Assembly (NCBI GenBank): GCA_019722365.1
Contig: JADFUC010000581.1
Span: forward strand, 56,649 to 120,648
Reading direction: 5' to 3'
From: Lithospermum erythrorhizon
Lineage: Eukaryota; Streptophyta; Magnoliopsida; Boraginales; Boraginaceae
Length of the DNA: 64,000 bases
Part shown: piece after piece, positions 1 through 12,843 of the stretch
How the letters are laid out: each line of letters begins with the position of its first letter
Position numbering within the stretch: position 1 is the first letter of the stretch
The notes under the pieces: generated by a model
Databases searched by the model: none
Seen by the model: the letters and a program-made list of their open reading frames with translations, nothing else
What the model was told of the DNA's origin: nothing
Made by a program: the position numbers and the translations under genes

Positions 1-609
1 ATTAAGCCCCCGGATTTCATCACTTGAAGAGCATGGAGCAAGGAGCCACTTCACAACTAGGCGTAACAACTCGAGTCAGGAGTGGAGCATTATACAACAC
101 ACCTCGAGGGGCTACTACCTCAAGACCTCCCGAGGCCCCAAACCATGAACCCGGCCCAACCAAGACTAGGAGTTATCTCCTCGGAAAGTGACATACGGCA
201 CTCAATAAAGAGAAAAAATTGAGGAACCTGTGTGGGATCAAAAACTGATATCACTCTCCGTGGACCTCGTGAAAAAGATACACATCATATATGATAAATA
301 TTAGAATATAAGATGAATATCTTATAGTAAGAAAGTTATATAATTTCTATCTAGATATATATCATTGGTAAAATTGGTAACAACTTAATAAATTAAACAA
401 AATTTCTGACCATTTAGTTTATTTTAATAAAATAATTTTACAATCTATCAACTGAATGATTTCTTTCAACGTGTTTTTTTAAGTACCTTGAGTTATACTC
501 CGTAATCCACAAGGATTGATGGTATAAATAGATAATTAAGGTTGAAACGGGTAGAAATTAAATGGAGCATCACGTTTTGCAAAATATGACAAAGTTGAAA
601 GAGGTTTGG
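1..609. other. Unclassified repeat-like sequence at window edge
   Basis: The first 240 bases are richer in G and C than the rest and contain phrases such as CCTCGAGGGGCTACTACC and CCTCCCGAGGCCCC, as often seen near the ends of plant LTR retrotransposons. From about 240 on the sequence is AT-rich. I see no reading frame with recognisable similarity and no clear LTR boundary. It may be the cut-off part of an element that continues to the left. Confidence 0.3.
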
Positions 610-1280
610 TGAAATAACCCATTAAATGAGACACATAATGTACGACTAAGATAGATAATAAAACGAGTAGTATCAAGTTGCCCTAATAATAATTTGATTT
701 AGATCAAGTCATCCAGCTTAATTGCAAAAAAAAAAAAAAAAGATGGGAGATGCAAACCCTACACCAAACACGACCCAATACCCTCTATATGTATCACCCA
801 AATCTCAAACCCTCATCTTCTTTCCCCCATTCAGGCTTCCCCAAATCATCACCTTTTTTCCTCAAAATTTTTTATTTTATTTTGTGAAATTATCATCTAA
901 AACTCAAGCTTAAAGTATTCCCTCCTCCAATCATCTAATCATCGAAGGTATAAGAAACAACTTTAAACTTTCCATTTTATGTCTTAAGCGTATCAAGGAT
1001 AATATTTTGTTTTGTTTTATAATTGGAAAATTTTAAAAATGGATATTATGTTAGAAGATTGAATCTTTATGTAGTTAATGGTAGATTAAAAATTATATCT
1101 TGTTATAATTGAAATGTTGGAATATTCTTAGAAGTATATATCTTTGACAAATAATTATTTTTATGTTTAGGTTTGATTTTAATTATTTAAATTCGGTTTT
1201 TGTAAGAAAAAATAGAATTAAATAGTAAATATTTTTTGTATGGGTTTGATTTTTAGTTTAAATACAACATATAATATGTG
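610..1280 (+). repeat. Gypsy-type LTR A, left part (interrupted)
   Basis: This segment matches the reverse complement of about 32,500-33,200, for example around 900-1,250 (phrases such as TTATGTAGTTAATGGTAGA). The same match resumes at about 4,245-4,605, so one LTR-like sequence has been split by the insertion at 1,281-3,927. It includes an A-run at 725-741 followed by a short open frame with no recognisable similarity. The outer left boundary is uncertain. Confidence 0.6.
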
Positions 1281-3927
1281 TGTAATAACCTGCTCGTTAA
1301 TTTCGAGCACAATATTAATTGCAAAATTTATTTGAGCCGAATTGCTTATAATTTAGTAAAGTAGTGTACTTCTAGATAATTCGAAGCTTAGTTGGGGACG
1401 TTAAGTCAGTTTGATAACTCGATTCGCTGATTTCGGGCACAAACTCCCGTGGTGATTTCTAAGACTTAAGCGGCTAAGTAACTACTCTTCTCATCCTTAT
1501 CAAACACAACACAAGGAAAATAAAGATCTTCTCCTCCTTCTTAAGCATCTCGTCGAGACGCCCCTAATGGTAGAGTTATCAAACCCAAAATTTTTCTCCA
1601 TTTCTTCACTTTGTTGTTGTTAAGATCCTCAAGTTGATTGTTAAGGCTTCCTATCATCTTTTCCCTTAAGCACCTGAGGTACGAAGATGTAGTTTGAAAG
1701 TTGATTTTTAATGTTTGACTTTTAAGTTGACTTTTGAGTATAACTCAATTTTATGATGTTTCTAAGTTTGTTATGGATGTTATGATGTATATGTCAGAAA
1801 TTCATGATTTAGAGGTTGTTTGAGGATGTTAGAGATATGCTGACTTTTCGGGTTTTAGTTGACTTTTTATTGTCGATATTTTTTATAAGACTTTAAACGG
1901 TAGTGAGTTTAATTTGGACCTTATTGTAGCTATCATCAGAGTGGTTAGAATTGGTGATTTAAAAAATTGATCAAAGTGGAGTTAGTCAGAAAGTGATTTG
2001 TGAAGCTTGAGTTGTAATTGATATTTTGGAGTATAAAGTTAGTTAATTATGGACTCAGGTTAAATAGAAATCTAATTTATAAATTTGATATGAAATGTGA
2101 AAGAATGGGCGTGGAATTCTGGGCTGGGAACCGATTGTCATATCTCGACCTGGCTGTTGTTTCGTTGCTTTATCCGTCAAGCCAGACTCATGAAATCGTT
2201 TACTAAGAGTTGGTTGTATCTTCTAGAACACAAGCATAAGAGTAGGTTTTGATTATACTTTGTTAGGCGCTGATCGTGGAAAGTGACAAGCAATGCGGGA
2301 TTGTGTTTCATGGCTGTTTTGTGATAGCAAGCAGAAAGTAGTACTTATCTCATGGGTGCTACTTTACGCATTTCCTTACTTTAAATCAGGCGAACATGTC
2401 ATTGCGGATACGACATGCGAGAACGATATACATGTCATTGCGGGTATGATTATGTGAGAATGATATACACATTGTGGTATGATTATGAGAATGATACGTA
2501 TCGTGGCAATTTAATATGCGGTGGGATTAATTTGGTGTGAGCCATGTTACGACATGATTATATTTCCTGCGGGTATCAAGATTCGGGCTGAGGTGCGAAT
2601 AGCTGAACTCCCAACTTATGTTTCTCGATTTATGGCCTTGTCGGCAATTGCTGTATTTATGTGGCCTTGTCGGCACTTAAGTATTTCGCGGCCTTGTCGG
2701 CGGTAGCATTGATTTATGATCATGTGGCCTTGCCGGGGCAATGATTGACGATGACAAGGAAGACGCTTAAGCCGTGTGTTTGATATCGTTTTGTGGGCAG
2801 AGTAGTTGGTTATCGGTGAGGTGTCAAGCCGAGTTGGCGCGTACTCGAGGTGACTTAAGTATTTGGATACACCATAGTCAGACGAGCTACGGGTTGATGA
2901 CTCCTCCTTCCTCGGGCAGTGATACGCGACGCCATTGGCCTTATACTACAAAGATAAAGAGCGGTAATGACTCTTTTGATCACTTTGTCACAGGTATCGT
3001 CGGGCGTGGCCTTATACTACGGTATATCACACATGGTTGGCCTTATACTGGTATAAGAGCGTATGAGTCTTTATGATCACTTCAGCTGCGGTGCATTGCC
3101 GGGCAAGTGGCCTTATACTACGGTATAAGTGCGGTTTGGCCTTATACTTCGCATAGAGCGGTGTTTATTAGCCATTGGTCCATTTTACGCAGTAGATGAT
3201 CAGTATACGCAAGCATTGGGAGGTCGTATACTTGTGGAGATATGAGAGATAGAAGGTGATGACTGTGAGTTATAGTCAAGCAAGTAGTCTCGTGGATTGC
3301 CTTGGGTGATCAGGCGGCCTATTCAAACCTTCTATTATATCTCTTTAACATGTTATGCCCGAAACCTTCTTGGAATCTTATTTTATGACCTTATTAGGTA
3401 GTCCCGATATATACGTATTTTATTCATATTTGACTATTATAAATATTGTCCGTCTCTTTGCCCGTATGGTAAGTTCACCCCCTTGTGTTAATTTTCACTG
3501 CAAGCTTCTCGCTGCTTACACCCTTTTTCTTTGGGCGGCATTTCATTTCCAGGCCAGCGGATGTGACGGCTGGGCTGAGCCGTGAGGCCGCTGGAGAGTT
3601 TCGTTCAGTGGCTAGTGAGATTGCGGCTGAGGATCCTTTAGAGTCTCATTTTGATGTAAGGTTTGTCAACCGTTTTTATTGTAGCCTTGCTCTGCATTAA
3701 TGTTTATTTGGAATATGTTGTTGTATATATACGGAGTTGGTCAAGTTAAATATCACCTCGATGGATTGTAAATTTTAAAACCGCTTTGAGCTGGAGAATC
3801 TTAATGGTAATCAAATTTTTGGATGAAACGAGTTGTCCTTTAAACGACTCTGCCCATCGGCTTCAGACTCGTGTTCGGATTATAATGATTCTCACCTTCG
3901 TGGCAAATTACCCGCATGGTCGTTACA
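1281..3927 (+). repeat. Long gypsy LTR B inserted in LTR A (solo LTR)
   Basis: About 2.65 kb beginning TGTAATAACC and ending GGTCGTTACA, so with TG/CA ends. It is co-linear, with divergence, with 27,413-30,001, which directly follows a gypsy integrase and is therefore a 3' LTR. Shared landmarks include TACTTATCTCA near 2,345, the GGCCTTATAC repeats and the tail from about 3,745. No primer-binding site or polypurine tract flanks it, so a solo LTR is likely. The flanks ATGTG and TGTAG give at best an imperfect target duplication. Short open frames inside (2018-2206, 2774-3076, 3355-3700) are not gene-like. Confidence 0.65.
2925..3165 (+). repeat. GGCCTTATAC minisatellite inside LTR B
   Basis: GGCCTTATAC followed by a variable stretch with a (G)GTATAA-type phrase recurs several times at irregular spacing. 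A related GGCCTTGTCGGC series lies at about 2,635-2,740. The same motif recurs at 28,970-29,070 in the sister LTR, so it is an internal feature of this LTR family. Confidence 0.6.
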
Positions 3928-4244
3928 TGTAGTCAATTCATTAAGAAAGTTTGGATTTTGAATTATTTTGATATTTATTATAAATGTTGGAAGTTAAATA
4001 GTCAAAAACTGAAATAAAATGGATATAAATATATGTTTTGTGAAATAATTAACCGAGAATTTTCTAGAGATTTATTACATCGTAAGTTGATCTTCTCAAG
4101 AACATTTGGAATTTAGAAGTCGCTTTGCTATTTTTGATGACTTAATGACTAGCAAAGAGATTTAAATCAAAAGAAATTAATTTGGAGCTAGAAATTTAAT
4201 ATTTTAATGCTTCCAAAGGACTACGAGGGTATATAAACAAGCTA
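3928..4244. other. AT-rich spacer between LTR B and the resumed LTR A
   Basis: About 320 bases with no reading frame and no match that I can see to other LTR copies here. It may be a third small insertion or part of LTR A absent from the copy at 32.2-33.2 kb. Confidence 0.3.
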
Positions 4245-4605
4245 CGCTTTCAAAGGTAAAATTTTTGAAGATAAGTTTTATTTCTTTTGATTTACGGTAT
4301 TTAATAACTATAAATGGATTTTAGATTTCGAAATCTTACTAAATATGGGATTTTGTTTTGAAGTTGAGGCAAGGCAGCGCGGTTTTAAAGATACCCGCTC
4401 AAACAATTAGTTAAGAAATATACTCATTTTACAAGAAAAGGTAATATTATATTAATACGTTGTTGCATTTGATGTGACTTGAGTAAGACCTATTGAATAA
4501 ATTAGTTGACTTCAATTATTTTTGTTTCGAGCCGAAAGTACCAATCACATTGGTAACCTTTTGATATATATATTATGTTTGTATATTTGGTTTGACAATT
4601 TAAAA
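4245..4605 (+). repeat. Gypsy-type LTR A, right part
   Basis: Continues the LTR that stops near 1,270. The sequence from TTTTGAAGATAAG through AATATTATATTAATACGTTGTTGCAT (4,443-4,468) to GATATATATATTATGTTT is the reverse complement of about 32,160-32,520. It breaks off at about 4,605, where an oppositely oriented LTR begins. Confidence 0.6.
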
Positions 4606-6920
4606 TCAATTGTTTAATAACCCATAAACCTGATAGTTTGATAAAAAGTAAAATAGTTTTGAAACCTCAAAATGTTGTAATGCAGAGATTAACCATCGTG
4701 GCGTCACCTAATTCAAAAACCAAAGTATAAAGTTTCATCACATACCAAGTCTCGAATATTCCACAAAAATAAGCTTTCATAATTTCAACATCTCAAACAA
4801 ATGTGAAAAACCGAGTACATCAAAAATAATAAAAAAGATGAGTGCCCGAGGATCCTAGCCACTGCCCCTCACCTAGGTAAAATCAACGACACCCACGAAC
4901 CTCATAAACGACACCTCACAACTGGCGCGGGAAGCGGGGTGTTCGATGCCTTAGGTGGAAACGAATCACCCGGATGGTAACTTACCCACATCCGAATGAG
5001 GTACACAATAAAGGATATAGACGTGGCGGTAAGGTAGATATATATATATATACAATACAAAAATATCAATTATTCAAGGCTTCATAGCAAAAATAACCAT
5101 CATCAACATACACACATTATAGAGGACTCAACTTACGTTAACTCACATGTCATACCCAAGATCTCATATCACATAATCAAACGAGTAAAACAGCATAATT
5201 TCGCAACACGACGTTCATACTACAACAACAATAAAATAAACTTACGAAAATGAAACCACAACAATATCACATATAACATTCCATAATTTTCCTATAGCTC
5301 ACCCTTCGAACACCCAACAACAACATATCCTTTTTCCTGCAAAGCTCACCCTTCCGGTAACAATCTAACATCATCATATCCTTTTCGCGGGCAAAGCTCA
5401 CCCTTCGAACACCCCACATCATCCCAAACATTCTCCTTTAATTCAAACAATTCACATTTCACACACACAATACCAAACATACAACTATCATTAATAACAA
5501 TCTCAATGTAGCATCCATAATATACACGATACAACAATTTCGTATAGAACCTATACTCAAACATAAATATACTCACAGATACGTCCATAACACAAATATA
5601 CTCAAACGTGAATACACCCAAACATAAACATACTCAAAGGACCTACACTCAAACATAAATACCACAAAAAATAATTATACCATAACGATCTTAACACAAC
5701 CACCATACCAGTCAACATTTCACAATTCCTCACAACTATACCTTAATGTATAAGTTTATAACACAGCCTATTAATACCAAAAATCAATTACCATATACTG
5801 CTCAAACATAAATAAAAATAAACGAGTGATAAATCCCCACCTTGGCTAAGTACTCACTACGCCCAGCTACTAATCGATCCAAGACGCTTTTCCCGCTGCT
5901 CCGAGTCCACCCGAAATGTAATTACTACTCGCAACAATTTCAATCCTTATCCTAATTCAATTCCTGACTTTTCAACCCATTTTAGTTACAAATTGACAAC
6001 TTACGATAGACGTTAATTACGTTTCAACGACAAATCCACGATGACGAATTTCAACTACCCGGACTAAATCCCATAATCGGCCAATACCTTATCCAAATTA
6101 CTAACATTTCCAACCAATTTCAATCAACCAAATTTTTAACTTTTCCAACTAATTAAGCCATTTCTAACAACCTCTAATCCCAAAGCCCGTTTACTACTCA
6201 AAATCTACTAAAACTAATTTCAACATATGTTCCAAAGAACAACTTATAATTCATAATTTCACCTCAAGACAATCACAATACAATAAAGGTTCAATAACAT
6301 ATTTATACTCAACAATATTTTTGAAAAAGTCAACCCAAAATCAATCGAAGTCAACTCATCTATAACAACACTTTCTACCCCAACATCGATTATCATTATC
6401 CCTATACTAGTAATCTAAGCCTAGATAATAATTATATTCACCACATCTCATAAAACCGAAGTCAAATCCTAAAATTTCCAAAAGTCAACAACCCTAAAAA
6501 CGCCCCGAAATTCCACATCAAACACTTAATTTCAACTCAATAATAACTAATTTAGAACCCAAGAATCGATCAGAAGAATAAATTCAAATACAAAGTCAAC
6601 TAAAAAGTCAAACTCGACCGAATCCTCACAAAATACTTCAACAAGATCGGACCTTTTTACTCAATCGAAGAGGGATTTACGGCGGGTGCCTCTTCAAAAA
6701 AATTCCGAGGTCCAAAGCTTCAGACGGAGGAAAATCAAGAAGAAGAGTCAAAGGGAAATGGGTTTTGGGTGAGTCGGGCCTTATTTAATGATCAGTAATC
6801 GTTGGGCCCAATAGTCCAAATCCTGCGACAATCCGAACATTTTAATTCGACGATACCTCGCTTTTAATTCAGTTCCGACAACCAACTTCCAAACATTAAC
6901 ATTATCGTAATAAAATATGG
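4606..6920 (-). repeat. Gypsy-type LTR C, reverse orientation, truncated
   Basis: From TGTTTAATAACCCATAA (4,611) this matches 35,962-36,215, a segment that follows a TGTAACGAC terminus. About the first 100 bases of that terminus are missing here. The C/A-rich plus strand, the AAAGTCAAC phrases near 6,330 and 6,600, and the TAAGTACTCAC phrase near 5,847 are the reverse-complement counterparts of landmarks in LTR B. The right boundary is estimated from where this composition ends. The 91-codon minus-strand frame at 5,346-5,621 has no recognisable similarity. Confidence 0.5.
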
Positions 6921-8242
6921 TTTCCGATTTTTCAGAAATCAATTTAATAATCTCACATTTTAATTTATTAATTAACGAGTCATTACCGTTTTGGCGGCTA
7001 TTATTATCAGTTATGTGCGAATTCGCTGCCGCTTGTGTTTGTGCGTTGTTTGTCGCTGTGCTGCATTTTCGCAGCCGAAGTCAGCGAGTTAGACTTTGAT
7101 ATATATATATATGTATACATTGCGGGTTTTCTCGATCGAGGTCATGGATATGGCTGACGGGGTTGCCCTCGATGTTCGAGGTCGCTATATACGCATATCA
7201 GCGGACCGTCCGCCTGAGGTCGCGATGATATGCTACGTTGCGGATGTCATGATTCCGCATATCAGCGGTCGCCTAAGATGATGTTATTTATATAATGACG
7301 GGATGTCCCGAGGATGTGATGCTAGACGGGGTTGGGTGATCGTGGTTGGTGGATTCCTTTTGATGATTATATTGTTTGCTTCGAGTAATATTTGACCATA
7401 ACATTGTTGGTTTTTAGAATAAAGTGAGAAAGATTCTATTTTTATCTTATGCTACCGACAAGAGCTTATCACAGAAAGTTGTAAGTTGTTGTTATTGTTA
7501 TACTATATATAAATGTGATTCATATATGTTTGGATACCATTCGTGGTATTTGTACTCACTAAACATCACAGCTTACCCCCTTTTGTCTATGGGCGGGAGT
7601 TTTATGCCTAGATTTTCAGGAGTTGATTGCCGCGGTTGCAAAGGACCCGAGTTGGCGACAAACTGCTAAATAAGATCATAGCGGACGCCAGGCTGTGGAG
7701 TCTCAACAATTCTTCCTTCATCCATCGTTTTTGTTTAGCCTTTACTATAGTTATTCTCAGGTGGACTTTAGACATTTATGTTATGTCAGATTACAGAGAC
7801 GACAAGCATTTATGATTACCGTGGGTATTATGGATGATGATGCATTTTGTGGTATCGCTCTACTTCACCACGATGGACAAGAGTTTTATTATTTATCAAA
7901 TGAATTCATTTTATGTCGAGCATCCATCGATTAAGCGACTTATGAAATTAAAGGATAACGACTTAACCTCGTGCAATGATCAAGTGTTCGTTACATTTGG
8001 CTTTACGGGAAATTGCTCAATGTGCCTTTTGTCCCGACTTTTTCCTCGGGCTTTACTCAATTGGAGAAGTTTAGTGTTCAGGATAATAGTCTCACTGGCT
8101 CTGTCCCGAATTACTTAGTCAAGTTAATCACATTCATAAGTGTCAATTTGATTGGAAATATGTTACAATGGCGAACCCCAAATTTTGTTACTACGTTAGA
8201 GTTGATATCATATCAGATATTAATACATTAGTTTCGCTTTTG
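6921..8242 (+). repeat. Forward-oriented LTR-like fragment
   Basis: Contains GCATATCAGCGG units (7,194-7,273) separated by CGTCCGCCTGAGGTCG-like sequence, then TGTACTCACTAAACATCACAGC (7,551-7,572) and a CCCCCTTTTGTCTATGGGCG stretch that resembles 3,478-3,540 of LTR B. It therefore looks like the 3' half of another forward LTR of this family. The overlapping short open frames at 7,424-8,231 are unsupported. Confidence 0.4.
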
Positions 8243-10735
8243 TGTAATCTACCGCCCCAAGTCGGGCCGCCTGAGGTTAAGGTCATCAACTCCGTGTAGA
8301 CACCTGATTCATCGACGATGGATAACAAAGATAAAAAAGACTTCATTTGACACATTAATAATAAAATACACTTTGTCCATCGTGGGCGAACTAACAACAT
8401 ATACAATAAAACAACGAATCCATACATAATACAAATTCACCTTAATTATACAACTCAAAGATACACAAGAATCCAAAATACAACATGTGGAAAGTATGAC
8501 AACTGTATTCCCTCAATGCAAATACAATACACATGTCTAACAATATACAAATTGACAACAAAAAGGAAATGACTGATGAGGAATTCTAGCCACCACCGCC
8601 TCATCTACGAATCAATCCGCAAATTATCAATGCAGCCTTCTCAACAACCTCAACGATCAACCTTCTTTAGAACCCAGCATAAAATGCCCGCCCATGTAGA
8701 ATAGTGGAGTCGCCTATTTGTCCGAAGTGAATACAAATACCACAGATTGATCCCCACATATACATATTCATACTTATATAAATAACATATGCTTATTCGT
8801 ATCAACCAAAGCCACACAATGAATAATACCACAACTCACATAGAATCCTCTCTTATACGATGTTACATAATACTATACACACATGAGCTTAATCATAATT
8901 AATGCATATTCATTCAAGTAGAAATTAGCTTTCAAGATTACAAAGGCATCAAACGAGGAATCCACCTCCAAATAATACACACACGAGGAATCTACCCAAA
9001 TAAGACGCCACGAGAACTAATTCCAAATAATACACATGCCAGGAATCCACCTCCACATAACCCAGACGAGGCCTCCACCTCCATCCTCCCGAATCGAGGC
9101 TACACCTCAACGTGCATATCACACAAACCTCCCCGAATCCACCTGCTACCCACACAATATATGCACAGAACACACCAAACCTCCCGTCGGGGTCACCACC
9201 GCCCCAAGCACACAAAGCAATCAAACACATCAAAGACACGTACCACACACACAGACAATACGTCGCATAAAATTTGCTTAACATGAATCATATTCACAAC
9301 TATCCATGATATAAATCATAATCACTAATATCGCATTTATATGAACTTCATTACCCTCAATTATCTCATAATATAAACCCAAAATCCTAATTATTTCATC
9401 ATACGAATCATAAATCAAAGTTTACACATAAAGATCAATCATAATCACACAATACACATATCGAATAAATCCCAATATATCACCATGTAATATATACAAT
9501 ATAATATATATGAAAGGTCCCCTATCGTGAGATTTGTACTCACCTCGGTTCAAAGCGTACACGACTTGGGGGCAACCGTGCTGCATCCAGTTCAACTCTT
9601 ATCTCAAGGAAATTATAACATTATAACACATTTTGTGGACAACCTCTTTAGCATCTATATTAAATCTCCCGAGCGTTATACCACTATTATATTCAAATTT
9701 ACAAACCCTTAGCAAATCTACCTTATCCCCAAGATCGGGTATACACCTTTAATATTCCAACGTAACTACATTCTAATCGCCAACTTCGTAAAATCCCAAT
9801 ATTCGGTCATCACCTTATTACCCCAACAATAACACTTTAATCACATTCTAATCAATCCAACAATCAATTGACAACTAATTAAACCATTAAATACAACCTC
9901 CAATTCAAACACTAAATGCTATACGAACTTTCCCCAAACTTTCTCAACCCAATCTCTACCTATCCATATCCAAACCAATAATTCTATTCCCAAAACAACT
10001 ATATTAAAGTCCTCTAACCTCATATTACAATTTAGAGTTAATTTAAGAAAAGTCAATAAAAGTCAACCCTCAACTTACACCACTTCCTAAACTCCAATAA
10101 TCTCACTCAAAATCTAATCCCCTATACGATATACTGTGATAACATTTCTATGCCATAATAAATTCAAGATCTAAAAGTCAACAAAATCAATAAAAGTCAA
10201 TCCTTCAAAACCCTAAGAAATACTAAAAGATTTTATCTTTGTTACCTAGGATATGATGAGATGATGGAGGAGAAGCAAATCCACCACTTTGATCTTGAGT
10301 TTAAACGACAATCGATTTAAAATGGAAGAAAATTTTGTGGGGAGTGGAAACAGAATTTCACAAAGAGGGAGCATAAAGGTTTTGGACAGAGGACAGAGAG
10401 CGCAGTGATATTTAGAGGGGAAGAAATTTAAGTTCCAGCTTTGGTTTCCCGTTAATTTTACACCTTCCGCACTTAAATCTCACAATCTTAAACCGATTTT
10501 CATCGTTATTCCCCGAGGCATATATTACTACTCATCTCATACTCATCTCGATATATCGATATTATTCCAAAATTATTTATACTATCTCCGGGTCCCACCA
10601 CAAACCGAAATATACCACCAACCGACCGATTTGTTGAATTCTCCACTACTCAACTTCGAAATTTTTTAATTTCACTCCGAAATACTCCACCGAAACTTAT
10701 ATACTATCAACATAATAATTGTAAGGAACTATTAT
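8243..10735 (-). repeat. Gypsy-type LTR D, reverse orientation
   Basis: Begins TGTAATCTACCGCCCC, matching the start of LTR F at 33,307 (TGTAACGACTCC) and continuing through the shared AAGACTTCATTTGACA and ACACTTTGTCCATCG phrases. It includes GTGAGATTTGTACTCACC at 9,529, the reverse complement of a phrase seen in forward copies, and AAAAGTCAA phrases at about 10,050-10,200. The right end is approximate. No gene is supported inside; open frames at 8,949-9,284 on both strands come from repetitive sequence. Confidence 0.55.
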
Positions 10736-10949
10736 TTCGGGGCTTGAATGCTTTTGGGATCCCATGTGATCGGATGAATTGGCTTTTGATGCGTTAAGGC
10801 GGTGTGTATGCAGATAAATTTTGTGGCTCGAATAAATTACAATAAATATGCCAGATCATCTAGATTTTAATAAATGAAATAATTTAAGATTAGATTTATC
10901 TATTATTATTGTTTAGACCGATAAATAAAGAATAAGAGACATGCATTTA

Positions 10950-10969
10950 CACTACTAGAATACGCAAAG
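10950..10969 (+). repeat. CACTA element left terminal inverted repeat
   Basis: CACTACTAGAATACGCAAAG pairs with the reverse complement of about 20,006-20,028. The match is CTACTAGAA, then A/T, then GCG or CGC with small indels, then CAAAG. Confidence 0.8.
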
Positions 10970-10984
10970 AAAAAGAGATCTGGA

Positions 10985-11240
10985 AAATCCCGACTCCAAA
11001 TTTGGAGCCTGCCTGAAGCCTGGGAAATTTGCCTCACTAGCCCGAAAACTCAACCGGGCTTTATATGGAGCCGGTTTTGAGACGGATGTAGTCGGAATTT
11101 GAAAAAATTAAAAAATATAAAAATAAAATAAAAATAAACCCGACTCCATACCGTCTCCAAATGCCCGACTCCTTCCCGTCTCCATTTGTAAATAATTATA
11201 AATAAAAGTTGACCCGTCTCTATCCCGTCTCCATTCCTAA
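10985..11240. repeat. Left subterminal repeats (CCCGACTCC / CCCGTCTCC)
   Basis: CCCGACTCC or CCCGTCTCC occurs at about 10,989, 11,140, 11,164, 11,176 and 11,228, with related forms in the opposite orientation near 11,060-11,095. In En/Spm, short subterminal motifs are the binding sites of TnpA. These are the equivalent by position and reiteration. Confidence 0.8.
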
Positions 11241-11519
11241 AATACTAAAATCGATCCAAACCCCCTCCAGCCCCTCTCACGACTGTACCAGCCTCTCCCC
11301 ATTTGCATATCGATTTTACCCACTCGGCTGCGAAAACGCCCGGCCACCCCACCACCACCGCAAAGCCGGGTCACAACGCCTCCCTCCTCTCATAGCTCAC
11401 GCCCCCTCCCCCACCACCACCGCCAAACGCCCCCCTTCTAACGCTCCGGCGTGCCCCTACCCCCCAAAAAATTCAAACCCCCCCATCACCCTCCTTTACA
11501 AATTGACATGTAATTTTGA
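11241..11519. other. C-rich leader segment inside CACTA element
   Basis: C-rich, low-G plus strand with many CCCC and CACCACCACC phrases. The open frame at 11,209-11,637 arises from this composition and runs into an AT-rich tail. I do not regard it as a gene. It may be part of a transcribed leader. Confidence 0.35.
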
Positions 11520-12835
11520 TTTCATGCTTAATTTTAGTTTATTATTTGTAATATTTGATTATGTTTTAATTTTGTTATTATTTGATTATTTGATTATGTT
11601 TGATTATTTGATTATGTTTAATTTGATTATGTTCTAATTCTTATTATTTGATTATGTTTAATTTGGATTATGTCTCGAATTTGTTTATTATTTTTATTTA
11701 TTATTGTTTAATTAGTTTATTTCTAATATTTCAAATAGTTGAATAATTGATAAATTGGTAATTGTAGAAGTTGAATAGTGAAATAGTTAGTATTCGAGTA
11801 GTTATATCGAGTAGTTAATTTTTCGGACAGTTATATTCGAGTTTAATAGCTCAATAGTCATTGCTTTCAATAGTTGAATATTTGTCGCTTGAATTGTTGA
11901 ATAGTTTGAATAGTTGAATCGTTGTCGCTTGAATAGTTGAATTGTTATTTGAATAGTTTCATACGTGTTGAATATAGCTTGAATAGCTTGAATATAATTT
12001 GAATATTTGAACATTGCTGAAGCTCATCAGTTGAATATTGCTTATATTATGTCAATATATTGAATAGCTTTATATTCTCGCCAATAGTTGAATATAATCG
12101 AATAGTTGGAATATAGTTGAATAGTTGAATATTGTTGAATAGTTGATTAGTCGTCATTTGAATAGTGTATATTATGTCAATATCGCTAATATAGTTTAAT
12201 ATGTATTGAATATAGCGTGAAGTTGTATATTGAATAGTTGAATTGTTGAATAGTTGATTAGTTGTCGCTTTGAATGGTTTGAATAGTTGAAATTGGTTGA
12301 ATAGTTAATTTCGCCGATTAGTATAGTTAAATTATTAATGGCTGAATAGTTAGTCGATTGTTAATGGTTGAATAGTATAGTTAATTGTTAAATTGTTAAT
12401 TAGTTAATTTGTATAGTTTAATTGTTAATGAAATTGTTAATTAGTTAATGGCTGAACCCCATAGTCAAATTGTTAATGAAGTTTAACTTTAGTTAAATTA
12501 GTTAAAATTGTTAATGGTTTAAACATTAGTTAATTGAAATTGTTAAAGTGAATGGTTTAAATTAGTTAGTGAAATTGTTAATGGTATAGCTTAACTTGTT
12601 GAACGTGTAGTTAGTGAAATCAGAATAGTTGTCCTTTAGTTGTTAGTTGTTAGTTGTGAAAAGTTGTTCATTGTTATTTATGAATAGTCATGGAATTGTT
12701 AGTTGTGAATAGTTTATATATGTCAGGAATAGCTGTGTTTACTGCGGAATAGCTTGTCAGAATAAAGTACTGTTAGTTGCGAATGTATTTAATTGTTAGT
12801 TGCTAATGGTTTGAATAGTTAAAATATTTCTAATA
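11520..12835. repeat. TTGAATAGTTGAATAGT-type low-complexity block
   Basis: About 1.3 kb built from irregular short units: GATTATTTGATTATG at first, then TTGAATAGT, then GTTAATGG and GTTAGTTGTGAATAG. It lies directly upstream of the TnpA-like exons. No coding potential is visible; the minus-strand frame at 11,802-12,014 (YSN/IQ-rich) is a by-product of the repeat. Confidence 0.75.
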
Positions 12836-12843
12836 TTTCTAAT

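Noticed and set aside
9036..9284. Paired open frames on both strands (81 and 111 codons)
   Set aside because: The sequence is the repetitive CACCTCC-rich part of a gypsy LTR, and related LTRs do not keep the frames.
11209..11637. 142-codon open frame in C-rich sequence
   Set aside because: Low-complexity P/S/H-rich then F/L/I/D-rich translation that follows base composition. It lies between subterminal repeats and a minisatellite.
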